A stretch of DNA of 64,000 nt, from positions 124,001 through 188,000 of the forward strand of contig CAZSEX010000001.1 in assembly GCA_964606065.1 (NCBI GenBank), read 5' to 3'. This document shows positions 26,964 to 35,199 of this stretch, one piece after another (the first letter of the stretch is position 1; each line of letters starts with the position of its first letter). Source of the DNA: JAFGHJ01 sp964606065 (GTDB taxonomy: Bacteria; Hydrothermota; UBA3072). Under the pieces are notes generated by a model. It made no database searches. It saw only the letters and a list, made by a program, of their open reading frames with translations, and was not told the DNA's origin. Both the position numbers and the translations under genes were made by a program.

Positions 26964-27655
26964 TTTAGATATAGAAGTCCCTTTATGGTGCGCAGGGTTT
27001 CCTTCAGGGGATTTACGCTTGTTTCTCCTCCTGTTCTGGGGTAATGTTTGACGGGAAAATCGACAATTTTAAACCCAAGTTTAGTTGCTTTAGCAAGAAT
27101 TTCTGTTTCCACCATAAAATTCGAACTTTCTATTTTGATTTGCTTTAATTTTTCCTTTCTAAACAATTTAAACGCGCATTCAATATCTCCGGCTTTAATT
27201 CCCAGAAAAACTCTGGCGATAAGATTATAAATATCGGAAGCAAACTTTCTGAAAGGGGAGATAGACTTGTTTGTTCTAAAACCGGAAACAATATCGGCTT
27301 TATCTATCAGTTTCTTTAGACCTTTGATATCTTCTATGTTATACTGATTATCCGCGTCCGTATAAAAAATGTATTTCCCTTCCGCGTTTTTAAAGCCGGT
27401 ATTTAAAGCTGCGGCTTTGCCTCTATTTGTTTTATGGGATATAAGAAAAACCTCTGAATTTTTATTCGTTAATCTTTTAACTATGTTTGACGTGTTGTCG
27501 TTACTCGCGTCATCTACTACGATGACCTCAAATCGTTTAAAGTATCTTTTGCCAACCTTCACAGACTCAGTGATGGCTTTTTCAATATTTTCCGCTTCGT
27601 TATATGCGGGGATTACTATGGATAGTTCGGGATTCTGCTCTCTTTTTCTTTTCAT
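26948..27655 (-). CDS. Family 2 glycosyltransferase (dolichol-phosphate mannose synthase-like)
   Basis: 235 residues. LSIVIPAYNEAENIEKAI opens the GT-A fold, VIVVDDASNDNT and TDADNQYN carry the nucleotide and metal-binding Asp residues, and the later GDIECAFKLFRKE and HYPRTGGETS fit DPM1/DPG-type enzymes without a membrane tail. It should transfer a sugar from a nucleotide donor to a polyprenyl phosphate. The overlap with the YfhO gene (16 bp) supports joint work in surface glycan or protein glycosylation. Confidence 0.9.
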   Translation of the reverse strand: MKRKREQNPELSIVIPAYNEAENIEKAITESVKVGKRYFKRFEVIVVDDASNDNTSNIVKRLTNKNSEVFLISHKTNRGKAAALNTGFKNAEGKYIFYTDADNQYNIEDIKGLKKLIDKADIVSGFRTNKSISPFRKFASDIYNLIARVFLGIKAGDIECAFKLFRKEKLKQIKIESSNFMVETEILAKATKLGFKIVDFPVKHYPRTGGETSVNPLKETLRTIKGLLYLKWKIS

Positions 27656-27686
27656 ACAACCATAATATAAAAAATAGATTACTATG

Positions 27687-28189
27687 TCAAGATTTTAAAT
27701 TATTATTATTAAAGTTCAATTGTGTTCGCTGATTTGCACCATGTTTAAAAGATAACGCATTTGGGGGACGCGCCTTGATACACTCACCACACCTGATGCA
27801 ATCCACAGATTCCGGGACTAAGGTAAATTTATTGAAAATACCGTAGATGGCTCCCAGAGGGCAGGCGAAACGGCAAAAGGGTTTTTGATAAATATTGAAA
27901 GACATAAATATTACCACATCGCCATTTTGATAAGAAAAAAAACACCGATAAGAGTTCTGAGGGTGGAATACAATAAAAGCATTGGAGTGCCTCCTTCCAT
28001 CCTTCTGCCGGGCACAATTTGCAAAATTATGGTTAGGTTATAAAAGTTTTTATCCTGTAAAGTATTTCCTGTAAAAATCCGAAAGTACAAATCCGTCCGG
28101 TATACTAATCTTCCCAGGAGTATTCCTAAAAATCCCGTAAAGCCTGATACGTAAATCGGAAAATTCCTGGCACCGGTAAAATTTTGCAT
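27687..28189 (-). pseudogene. Remnant of a membrane 4Fe-4S ferredoxin-type protein
   Basis: Two overlapping open pieces in different frames, 28189-27911 and 27917-27687. The downstream piece reads KPFCRFACPLGAIYGIFNKF, then VDCIRCGECIKARPPNAL. This is the twin motif of NapH/YccM-like membrane ferredoxins, but the fourth cluster Cys is Arg (KARPP instead of KACP). The protein then ends in a non-family tail (NFNNNNLKS). The upstream piece contains two hydrophobic segments (FTGFLGILLG, LLYSTLRTLIGVFFLI) and stops 7 bases after the next frame starts. I read this as one frameshifted, truncated gene. A pair of tiny coupled genes is the alternative. It lies after the redox operon. Confidence 0.55.
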
Positions 28190-28327
28190 AGACTCGAGAG
28201 GGCGCGAAAAACGGGGCGACTCGATTTTCTGTGGTTCGTTTTTTCGGGATACGCTGTGTTGTTTGCCTTTACGCAGTTAGCCGTAGAAAAGAAAAGTTAT
28301 AAAAAAAAGAATTTTATTCAAATGTTT

Positions 28328-28561
28328 CTATCTTATATTTAAAAATCTTCTCAGTTTGCCCTCGTCAAAACCGACTACTTTGTGGTTTCCAAAAAGTATA
28401 ACCGGAACTCCTGTCTGACCGGTTTTTCTTTTCAGTTCTTTCGCGGCTTCGGGATATCTCGATACATTTATTTCTTTGAATTTGATGCCGTGTTCTTTTA
28501 AAAATTTCTTTACCCGCATGCAATATGGGCAACTGGAGCTTGTATAAACTTTTATGGTCAT
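28328..28561 (-). CDS. Glutaredoxin-like protein
   Basis: 77 residues: MTIKVYTSSSCPYCMRVKKF with the CPYC active site, then GVPVILFGNHKVVGFDEGKL, which has the cis-Pro and the GFD turn of the glutaredoxin/NrdH fold. It should act as a small dithiol carrier, probably reduced by the thioredoxin reductase encoded just upstream, since the 4-bp overlap couples the two genes. A decayed paralogue lies at 42.7 kb. A direct role with ribonucleotide reductase (NrdH) is possible but not shown. Confidence 0.9.
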   Translation of the reverse strand: MTIKVYTSSSCPYCMRVKKFLKEHGIKFKEINVSRYPEAAKELKRKTGQTGVPVILFGNHKVVGFDEGKLRRFLNIR

Positions 28562-29517
28562 TTTATTCCTTCAAGAAATTTATACGCTTCATGTCCGGCT
28601 ATAGCACCGTCCCCGACGGAAGTTGCTATCTGTCGCAGAGGGGTGTTTCTTACGTCACCCGCGGCAAAAACCCCATTAACCGAGGTCCTCAAGCGTTCAT
28701 CCGTAACGATAAAACCCCTATCGTCCAATTCTAAACTGTCTTTGATTAATTCGTTATTTGGGACTTCGCCGGCATAAATGAAAGCACCTTTTACCTCAAG
28801 TTTTTTTATTTCTCCGTTTGTTATATTTTTTATTTCTACGCTGTTTAACATTTTTTCTCCGCTAAAACCCACTACGCAATGAGAAACCAGCAGGTCTATT
28901 TTATCAGCTTCTTTTAACCTGTCTACAAGTATGGGCTCCGCTGTGGAGTGGTCGAGCAGTTCGACTATGGTTATATGTTTTGCGAACCTTGAAAGATAAA
29001 GAGACTCCTGAACCCCGGAATTTCCCGCCCCGATCACGGTAATATTTTCTCCTTCAAAAAAGGGTGCGTCGCAGGTTGCACAAAAAGAGATGCCTTTATG
29101 CGTGAACTCTTCTTCACCGGGCACGCCTAATTTCTTGGTGGAAGTACCTGTAGCCAGGATAATGCTATCGGAAGAATAAGCACCGCTGGAGGTTTCTATT
29201 AGAAAGGGCTTATCATTTAATTTTAATCCAATGACTTCTTCAGTTAGGATTTTGGCTCCGAATTTTTCGGCGTGTTTAGCATATAAAGATCCCAGTTTTT
29301 CTCCGGCTATTCCCTCCGCGAAACCAGGATAGTTCTCGATTTTTTCTACATTAACAACATATCCGCCGGGGACGACTTTTTCGAATACCGCGGTCTCTAC
29401 TTTAGATCTGCCTAAATAGATAGCTGCGGCCAAACCGGCTGGTCCGCTGCCTATTATAGCCGCGGAATAATGTTTCTTTTTGCTGTCGTTACCGGTTTTT
29501 ATAATAGAAAAATCCAT
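28558..29517 (-). CDS. trxB: Thioredoxin reductase (NAD(P)H-FAD disulfide reductase)
   Basis: 319 residues. FAD motif IGSGPAGLAAAIYLGR at residues about 22-37, the redox-active CATC in SFCATCDAPFF, the NAD(P)H-binding GAGNSGVQESLYLSR, and the C-terminal FAD motif GVFAAGDVRNTPLRQIATSVGDG are all intact. The family reduces thioredoxin- or glutaredoxin-like partners. The start follows the stop of the PDO-like gene directly (29518), and the end overlaps the glutaredoxin gene, so the three form one thiol-redox operon. Confidence 0.96.
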   Translation of the reverse strand: MDFSIIKTGNDSKKKHYSAAIIGSGPAGLAAAIYLGRSKVETAVFEKVVPGGYVVNVEKIENYPGFAEGIAGEKLGSLYAKHAEKFGAKILTEEVIGLKLNDKPFLIETSSGAYSSDSIILATGTSTKKLGVPGEEEFTHKGISFCATCDAPFFEGENITVIGAGNSGVQESLYLSRFAKHITIVELLDHSTAEPILVDRLKEADKIDLLVSHCVVGFSGEKMLNSVEIKNITNGEIKKLEVKGAFIYAGEVPNNELIKDSLELDDRGFIVTDERLRTSVNGVFAAGDVRNTPLRQIATSVGDGAIAGHEAYKFLEGIK

Positions 29518-30162
29518 TTATTCTAAAGCTTCCTTGATTTTGTCAAGAAACATCTTTGGTGGCATGTTTCCCACAAAACTTTTTTTATCGTTAACGATTA
29601 TATGAGGTACACTCGAAACCTCGTATTTTATTGAGAGTTCCTGGAAATAATTGGCATCGACCATAGAAGCTTTTACGTTTTTATTTGCCAGAGAAAGCTG
29701 ATGCGCGGTTCTGACAGCACCCGGGCAGTAAGGACAACTAAGGGTTATAAAGACTTTTATATCCACGGGTTCTTTAATTTCCTGTGAACCTTTTACAACA
29801 TCTTCAGGCAACGAAAGGTTGTCTGAACCCATATCTTTTATTCCTTCTATCAGGGAAACAAATTCATGCCCCGCCGGAACTCCGTAAAAATTTATAAATC
29901 CGTTTCTTTCTGATTTTACTTTTATCGAGGGGCAAAGAGTTAACCCTTCAATTCTCATCCTATCCGAGTCACCACAATTTTCAACTGTAAGAGACAAATT
30001 ATCATTAAGCGACGCAAGTTCTTCCAACAATTTAATCGTCTGTTTCGAATACTCGGATTCGTTTTTTTCTCTTTTTAAATAGAGGAGGTTGACTTCTCTT
30101 TTTAAGTTCTTGCCAAACTCTTCTTTCAAGTATTTCCTATCTTCTTCGCTTATTAAACTCAT
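29518..30162 (-). CDS. Protein disulfide oxidoreductase-like (AhpF N-terminal domain type)
   Basis: 214 residues in two thioredoxin folds. The first fold (residues about 1-115) has no CxxC; the second has ITLSCPYCPGAVRTAHQL with a CPYC site and the cis-Pro segment VSSVPHIIVNDKKSFVG. This layout equals the N-terminal domain of AhpF and the archaeal/thermophile PDO family, which shuttle electrons from thioredoxin reductase. Its direct linkage with trxB and a glutaredoxin gene supports such a role. It is the first gene of the operon, preceded by a possible operator. Confidence 0.88.
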   Translation of the reverse strand: MSLISEEDRKYLKEEFGKNLKREVNLLYLKREKNESEYSKQTIKLLEELASLNDNLSLTVENCGDSDRMRIEGLTLCPSIKVKSERNGFINFYGVPAGHEFVSLIEGIKDMGSDNLSLPEDVVKGSQEIKEPVDIKVFITLSCPYCPGAVRTAHQLSLANKNVKASMVDANYFQELSIKYEVSSVPHIIVNDKKSFVGNMPPKMFLDKIKEALE

Positions 30163-30202
30163 TTTCCCTCCTATTTGTCGAAAATATATATGTAGGGTTA
30201 AA

Positions 30203-30230
30203 AGTCAAGAGGTAACGTTGTAATTACCTC
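30203..30230 (-). promoter_or_regulatory. Inverted repeat abutting the -35 box of the thiol-redox operon
   Basis: GAGGTAA (30209-30215) and TTACCTC (30224-30230) form a perfect 7-bp inverted repeat with an 8-bp spacer. On the minus strand it ends exactly where a TTGACT -35 box begins (30203-30208), with TATATT-like sequence downstream (spacing is short, 14-16 bp). It could be an operator for a dimeric regulator. The rest of 30231-30429 is AT-rich sequence with no gene and a short CACAG-type repeat remnant near 30400. Confidence 0.4.
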
Positions 30231-30429
30231 AAATTCGGGGTTTCGGATTTAGAATATAGGATTTAGCGGAAAAATAAAGTCGAAAAGCTGGCAGTAAAAA
30301 TTAGAATAAAAACAGAAACTTTGCGTTTTTTACGGCTTTGTTAGCAGGTTGTAATATCGAACGTTAAAAACAAAAAATAAATTTTTTTATCTGTGCTTTC
30401 AGTGTTCCCGTGTACCTGTGTGGAGAAGT

Positions 30430-31236
30430 TTATTTATTGTTGATTTTATCCGCGATTTTTTTCAAAGCCTTTGTGGCGGAAGAATCGGGAAAATTCTCAA
30501 CGTAAAGTATTCCTTGATCCGCTGCTTTAACTATTTCCGGATCTATAGGAATTGCTCCTAAAAACGGTATTCCCATTTTTTTTGCGAGCTTTTCGCCTCC
30601 GCCTATTTTGAATAAGGGAATTTCTTTTCCGCAATAAGGACATATAAGACCGCTCATGTTTTCCACTATACCGAGTAATTCCAGATTCAATTTGCGGGCA
30701 AAATCTATAGATTTTTTCACATCCAGGATTGAAATTTCCTGGGGAGTCGTTACTATGATAGCGCTGCTCGCGGGTACCAGTTGCGCCATTGATAGCGGTT
30801 CATCCCCCGTGCCTGGGGGGGAGTCGACAATCAGCCAGTCGAGTTTGCCCCAATTAATATCCTTAAGAAACTGCCTAATTACTTTCATTTTTAAAGGTCC
30901 TCTCCAGATTACAGCCTGGTTTTCTTCTGGCAGCAAAAACGCCATGGAAACAAGCTTGAGATTTTCCGATATTCGAACCGGCTCGATTCTGTTTTCTCCG
31001 GGACTTTGAAGTCTTTCTTTATCTACACCTAACATCTTGGGAAGATTAGGTCCATGGATATCAATGTCCAGCAAACCTATTTTTTTGCCCTTTTCGGCTA
31101 AAGCCAGCGCTAAATTGCTGGCGACTGTGCTCTTACCAACACCGCCTTTGCCGCTAATTACCATTACAACTTTATTTATTTCACCTAAATTCTTTTTTAT
31201 CGCTTCGTTTTGGTCACCTATATCCGTGTTTTGCAT
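30430..31236 (-). CDS. Mrp/ApbC family ATP-binding iron-sulfur carrier
   Basis: 268 residues. Deviant Walker A GKGGVGKSTVASNLALALA, IGLLDIDIHGPNLPKMLG, WLIVDSPPGTGDEPLS and the C-terminal pair CPYCGKE that binds a bridging [4Fe-4S] cluster in the dimer identify the Mrp/NBP35 group. It is expected to carry or transfer Fe-S clusters to apoproteins. No N-terminal MIP18/DUF59 domain is present. It fits an anaerobe with a minimal SMS scaffold (genes at 44.2-46.1 kb). Confidence 0.93.
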   Translation of the reverse strand: MQNTDIGDQNEAIKKNLGEINKVVMVISGKGGVGKSTVASNLALALAEKGKKIGLLDIDIHGPNLPKMLGVDKERLQSPGENRIEPVRISENLKLVSMAFLLPEENQAVIWRGPLKMKVIRQFLKDINWGKLDWLIVDSPPGTGDEPLSMAQLVPASSAIIVTTPQEISILDVKKSIDFARKLNLELLGIVENMSGLICPYCGKEIPLFKIGGGEKLAKKMGIPFLGAIPIDPEIVKAADQGILYVENFPDSSATKALKKIADKINNK

Positions 31237-31261
31237 TTGATCTCCTTGTTAAACGTTGTTT

Positions 31262-32065
31262 TTATTTTTGCTGCTTTTTATCAAGTGATAATTTTATTTT
31301 CGTTCCGCATCCCGAACCAATGAAATTTTTTCCCCATGCTTCTTTGAATAATTCTGTTGCTTTTTCGCCTGTGCAATGTGAAGGAGCAATTTTTTTAACT
31401 TTCAAACTTTTTAATTCACTTACGATTTTTTTAATTGTACTTTCAGATGAAGAATAAAGATGGAATCCTCCGAGAATCATATAGATATTTTTCTTAAAAT
31501 AATTGTTAACAAAACTCGCAATATTCACTATTCCCGGGTGAGAGCAACCGGTGAGCACGACAAGACCTTCCGGTGTATCGATGATGAGAGATTGTTCCTT
31601 TATTGATGTCCCTAATTCTCCGGTCGACCAAACGTTTTCGCATATCTTTAGAGGGTCCTTTACGGTTACTATTTTTCCTGTTTTGCTCTTTACGTTGTTT
31701 TTAAAATCATCAGGGAAAGAGGCAGGAAGGTAAACTGTGACCTTATTGTTTTTTTTAAGGAAAGAGTAAAGACCTCCTACATGGTCGTAATGAATATGCG
31801 ATAAAATCACTAACTCGACTCTCGCAGGATCGATTTTTAGTTTTTCCATGTTAGACAAAAGAATAGAGCCATCACCACCGGTGTCGAACATTATAGTTTT
31901 TTCAACCCCTTCAATAAAAAAAGATATACCCCAGGCTGTTTTCAAGTTTTCGTTAAACGGAACGTTATTATAGATCCCGGTTATAGTAATTTCCTTTGCG
32001 CTGCCCAAATGTGAGAATGCGCAAAACAGTGTGAAAACCATTATAGTTTTAAATATTTTATACAT
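31262..32065 (-). CDS. Secreted metallo-beta-lactamase-fold hydrolase
   Basis: 267 residues with a signal peptide (MYKIFKTIMVFTLFCAFSHLGSA). The zinc motif is LSHIHYDHVGGL (HxHxDH), with later metal ligands in TGCSHPGIVNI and a final PSHCTGEKA. GGFHLYSS is typical of the branch annotated as dihydropteroate or 7,8-dihydropterin-6-methyl-(ribofuranosyl)aminobenzene 5'-phosphate synthase. Substrate and real role are unknown. It has its own promoter facing away from the pseudopilin-like gene. Confidence 0.85.
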   Translation of the reverse strand: MYKIFKTIMVFTLFCAFSHLGSAKEITITGIYNNVPFNENLKTAWGISFFIEGVEKTIMFDTGGDGSILLSNMEKLKIDPARVELVILSHIHYDHVGGLYSFLKKNNKVTVYLPASFPDDFKNNVKSKTGKIVTVKDPLKICENVWSTGELGTSIKEQSLIIDTPEGLVVLTGCSHPGIVNIASFVNNYFKKNIYMILGGFHLYSSSESTIKKIVSELKSLKVKKIAPSHCTGEKATELFKEAWGKNFIGSGCGTKIKLSLDKKQQK

Positions 32066-32088
32066 TTCTTTAAACTCCTCTAAAATTA

Positions 32089-32116
32089 ACTATAAACTTA
32101 TAATCGCTTTTGTCAA
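32089..32116 (-). promoter_or_regulatory. Promoter of the MBL-fold gene
   Basis: On the minus strand TTGACA (32111-32116), a 16-bp spacer and TATAGT (32089-32094). It is back-to-back with the plus-strand promoter at 32127, with only 10 bp between the two -35 boxes. Confidence 0.65.
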
Positions 32117-32126
32117 TGGAATCCCC

Positions 32127-32154
32127 TTGACATAATTTGATTATTAATTATTCT
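32127..32154 (+). promoter_or_regulatory. Promoter of the pseudopilin-DUF58-BatA operon
   Basis: TTGACA (32127-32132), a 16-bp spacer and TATTCT (32149-32154), then AAAAGGAGG ahead of the ATG at 32179. A good sigma-70-type match. Confidence 0.65.
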
Positions 32155-32178
32155 TACAAACAAGCAAAAGGAGGCTAA

Positions 32179-32688
32179 ATGAACAGAATTACTCTAAGAA
32201 TTCTCGATGTACTTATAATTATTGCCTTTTTGGGTTTATTGTATATTTTAATTGAACCACAGTATAAAAACGCGAAAATAGTCGCCAAAGAAAGAAAATT
32301 ACAATCAAATATGTATACTGTCAGAGCCGCAATAGAAAGGTATAGAGCCTTTAATATGGAAAAGATCCCCTATTCATTAGATACGATATATTCACAAATC
32401 GAAGTTCTTGAAGTTCCGTTAAATCCTTACACGGAGAATAAAATGGGGCTATCCGATCTAAATAAATTCTTATACGATGTTCCCTCTCAAATCGAAAGTA
32501 CCGATACCAGCGGTTATCATGCGGATTTGCGGGGAAATCCGGGAGAAATAATGATCGGTTTTTTAATAGACGTTGCAAAAGAAGATACAATAGCCAGAAG
32601 TTACGGTATGATAGGATTTAATGGAGAAGGCAAACCGCTTACGATAACAGAAGGAGAAAAAGTCAGAATAGTAGTGATCGAAGAATAA
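32179..32688 (+). CDS. Pseudopilin-like membrane-anchored protein
   Basis: 169 residues. One N-terminal hydrophobic helix (LRILDVLIIIAFLGLLYILI) continues into a helix of the type KERKLQSNMYTVRAAIERYR, followed by a small beta domain. This is the shape of a type IV pilin or type II secretion pseudopilin (GspG-like). However there is no class III leader (no GFTLxE before the helix), so it would stay as a plain membrane protein. It opens an operon with DUF58 and BatA-like genes. Function unknown. Confidence 0.65.
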   Translation: MNRITLRILDVLIIIAFLGLLYILIEPQYKNAKIVAKERKLQSNMYTVRAAIERYRAFNMEKIPYSLDTIYSQIEVLEVPLNPYTENKMGLSDLNKFLYDVPSQIESTDTSGYHADLRGNPGEIMIGFLIDVAKEDTIARSYGMIGFNGEGKPLTITEGEKVRIVVIEE

Positions 32689-32698
32689 GTGTAAATGT

Positions 32699-33577
32699 TT
32701 GGAACTTTTAAATCCTGAAGTTTTAGAAAAAATCAGAACCCTGAATCTCAGGGCAAAAATAATAGTTAAGGGTTTTTTAACCGGTTTACATGAAAGTCCG
32801 TATCATGGTTTTTCTCTGGAATTTAAACAACATCGCCCATACTATCAGGGAGACCCTATTAATAGAATTAACTGGAAATTGTACGCTAGAACCGAGCGGT
32901 TTTATTTAAAGAAGTATCGAGCTGAGACGAACTTGTCCGCGTTTTTGCTGTTGGATAAAAGTAATTCTATGAATTTCGGGAAAGAAATTTCTAAATTTTA
33001 TTACGCCCGTACACTTGCAGCTTCTCTTGCTTATTTATTGCTCCAGCAGAATGATTCAGTGGGGTTGGTTCTTTTTGATTCCGAAATAGAATCTTTTATA
33101 CCCGCAAGAAGCCAGACAAATCATCTAAAGCATTTATTGGGGGCTCTTAGCAGAAATGAACCATCGGGGAAAACTTCTATTTCCAATGTAATTTTTCAAT
33201 TGCTCCCTTTAATTAAAAAAAGAAGTCTTTTCATCTTGTTTTCCGATTTACTTGAAGAACCGGAAAAAGTTATTAAAAATATTAATGTAATGAAAGCGAA
33301 AAAGCATGAGATTATTGTTTTTCACATTCTCGACAGAGAAGAACTGGATTTTTCTTTTCGCGGCGAATCTATGTTTAAAGATATGGAGGATTCGAAAACC
33401 GTTCAGGTAGATCCTGAAAACCTGCGAGGTATATATAGAAGTAAGTTAGATCGATTTCTTTCAACCTACAGGAACGGTTTCGCCCCTTCACGTGTCGATT
33501 ATTTTCAGGTGGTCACTGATGTTCCATATGATAGAGTGCTTACGGAATACCTGGAAAAGAGGAAGAGACTTTCATGA
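32699..33577 (+). CDS. DUF58-domain protein
   Basis: 292 residues from a TTG start 10 bases after the previous stop. FKQHRPYYQGDPINRINWKL and the following RTERFYLKKYRAE are the DUF58 signature. LLLDKSNSMNFG is a vWA-like metal site (D-x-S-x-S) and LFSDLLEEPE is the second part. DUF58 proteins normally go with a MoxR AAA+ ATPase and BatA/B proteins, and are thought to assist maturation of cell-envelope or metal enzymes. Here MoxR is missing from the local cluster. It overlaps the BatA-like gene by 4 bp. Confidence 0.9.
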   Translation: MELLNPEVLEKIRTLNLRAKIIVKGFLTGLHESPYHGFSLEFKQHRPYYQGDPINRINWKLYARTERFYLKKYRAETNLSAFLLLDKSNSMNFGKEISKFYYARTLAASLAYLLLQQNDSVGLVLFDSEIESFIPARSQTNHLKHLLGALSRNEPSGKTSISNVIFQLLPLIKKRSLFILFSDLLEEPEKVIKNINVMKAKKHEIIVFHILDREELDFSFRGESMFKDMEDSKTVQVDPENLRGIYRSKLDRFLSTYRNGFAPSRVDYFQVVTDVPYDRVLTEYLEKRKRLS

Positions 33578-35199
33578 GTTTTTCCTCCTTTTTCTTGCTC
33601 CTGCCTCTTATAGCGGTGCCGATAATAATGCATTTTATATCGAGAAAGCAGCTTAAAAGAACTGATTTCCCTACACTGCTTTTTTTCGTGAAAAGTGAAA
33701 TGAGACTTGTCAGATGGTTTCGTCTTAAAGAGCTTCTTTTGTTGATAACCCGCGTTTTTTTATTGTTGTTGTTAATTTTAGCCGCTGCGAATTTAAAAAT
33801 ACCTTTTAAATTTTTCGACCGAGCTGAAGTTTTGATTGTAGATGGATCGCCCTCTATGGAGAAATTCGAAATGGGACGGAAGAACGCTTTTATTGTACCG
33901 ACAATCTCGGGCATCCCTCGATTTTCATATTATCTGAAAAAGCATCCGGTTGGTGTTCTAATCACAGATGTTCAAAGAAATGGTTTTTCAGAAATAATCA
34001 AAAAAGGGGGAAAATTTCCTGGAATAAGAGTTAAAAGGGAGAATTTCCCTGCGGGTAATATGGGCATTGTAGCCGCTTCCTCGAGTCCGGCTTTTGAAGG
34101 AGAGGAATTTGTTGTAAATTTTAAGATTTTAAACGAATACAAAAAGAATAAGAAAACCATTTTGTTATTAAAGGCGAGCGACAGGATAATAAAAGAAGAA
34201 AATGTAATTCTAAAAGTTGGAGATAATTTAATGTCTTTCGATATAAAGTTACCGAAAGGAATATTTGCTTTTTCTCTGGAGCTTGAAGATAAAGAGGGGT
34301 TTCTTTTTGATAATAAATTTTATTTTGTGGTAAACGTGCATGAGAAAAGAAATATTTATGTCCTGTCGGATAGTTTTTCGGCGCGTCTAATGGCAGCTCT
34401 TTCTCATTCTTATTTTAGAGTAAAATGGGGCAGAGAACTCGCTGATGTAAATGGGGATTTTTTTTTCGCGTGCGACATGAGTGAAAAGGATATCTCCGGT
34501 TTACTTCAAAGTACGGTTCCCGGTATTGTTTGCGTGCAAGGAAAAACAAATACTTTGATTTCCAATAAAATTTCCAATAAAATTTCAACTGTTATAGAAA
34601 GATCTGTTTTTGATAAATTGTTATGTCCGGAGGGCTTGAGCGAGATTCCGGTGAGATATAATTGTCTTATAACTGAAGGGACGGAATTTTTATATTTTGA
34701 AAACGGTGATCCATTTCTTAATAGAATAAAAAACCATTTAATTCTACCGATTTCACTCGAGAAAAATGATTTGTCGCTGCATCCTGTTTTTATACCTTTT
34801 CTTTTTGGTTTGATTAACTTTTTATCTGATGAGATGATTCATAGCAGTAATATTAGAATGGATGAAGAGATAATAATAGAAAGCTCTTTTAAGCCAGGTA
34901 TAATAGCCCCTGAAGGCATTACGTATGAGCCGACTCGAGTTGGACAAAACATTTATGTGTTTACAGAAACAAAAGAATGCGGATTTTACAAGATAACCGA
35001 TGGGAAAACAGTCAAAGGACTTGTGGCTGTAAATACACATCCAACCGAGTCTAAAATCGAAAGCCTTTCTGAGGAGGAAATTATATTTGTATTCGGAAAA
35101 CAAAACCTTTTTAACGGAGTCAACTTTTTTCTTGTTATAGCTTTTCTATGTTTTGTTTTATCTGTTTTCCTGGAAAGGAAAATTTTTAGAATCAAATAA
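33574..35199 (+). CDS. BatA-like (aerotolerance N-terminal) membrane protein
   Basis: 541 residues. The N terminus MSFSSFFLLLPLIAVPIIMHFISRK and then RLKELLLLITRVFLLLLLIL match the BatA/aerotolerance regulator N-terminal domain, with two membrane helices. A third helix closes the C terminus (FFLVIAFLCFVLSVFLERK). The middle 400 residues are exposed to the periplasm and are poorly conserved, with a DGSPSMEKF metal-site-like piece. It is coupled to the DUF58 gene. The last 42 bases overlap the convergent response-regulator gene. Confidence 0.8.
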   Translation: MSFSSFFLLLPLIAVPIIMHFISRKQLKRTDFPTLLFFVKSEMRLVRWFRLKELLLLITRVFLLLLLILAAANLKIPFKFFDRAEVLIVDGSPSMEKFEMGRKNAFIVPTISGIPRFSYYLKKHPVGVLITDVQRNGFSEIIKKGGKFPGIRVKRENFPAGNMGIVAASSSPAFEGEEFVVNFKILNEYKKNKKTILLLKASDRIIKEENVILKVGDNLMSFDIKLPKGIFAFSLELEDKEGFLFDNKFYFVVNVHEKRNIYVLSDSFSARLMAALSHSYFRVKWGRELADVNGDFFFACDMSEKDISGLLQSTVPGIVCVQGKTNTLISNKISNKISTVIERSVFDKLLCPEGLSEIPVRYNCLITEGTEFLYFENGDPFLNRIKNHLILPISLEKNDLSLHPVFIPFLFGLINFLSDEMIHSSNIRMDEEIIIESSFKPGIIAPEGITYEPTRVGQNIYVFTETKECGFYKITDGKTVKGLVAVNTHPTESKIESLSEEEIIFVFGKQNLFNGVNFFLVIAFLCFVLSVFLERKIFRIK

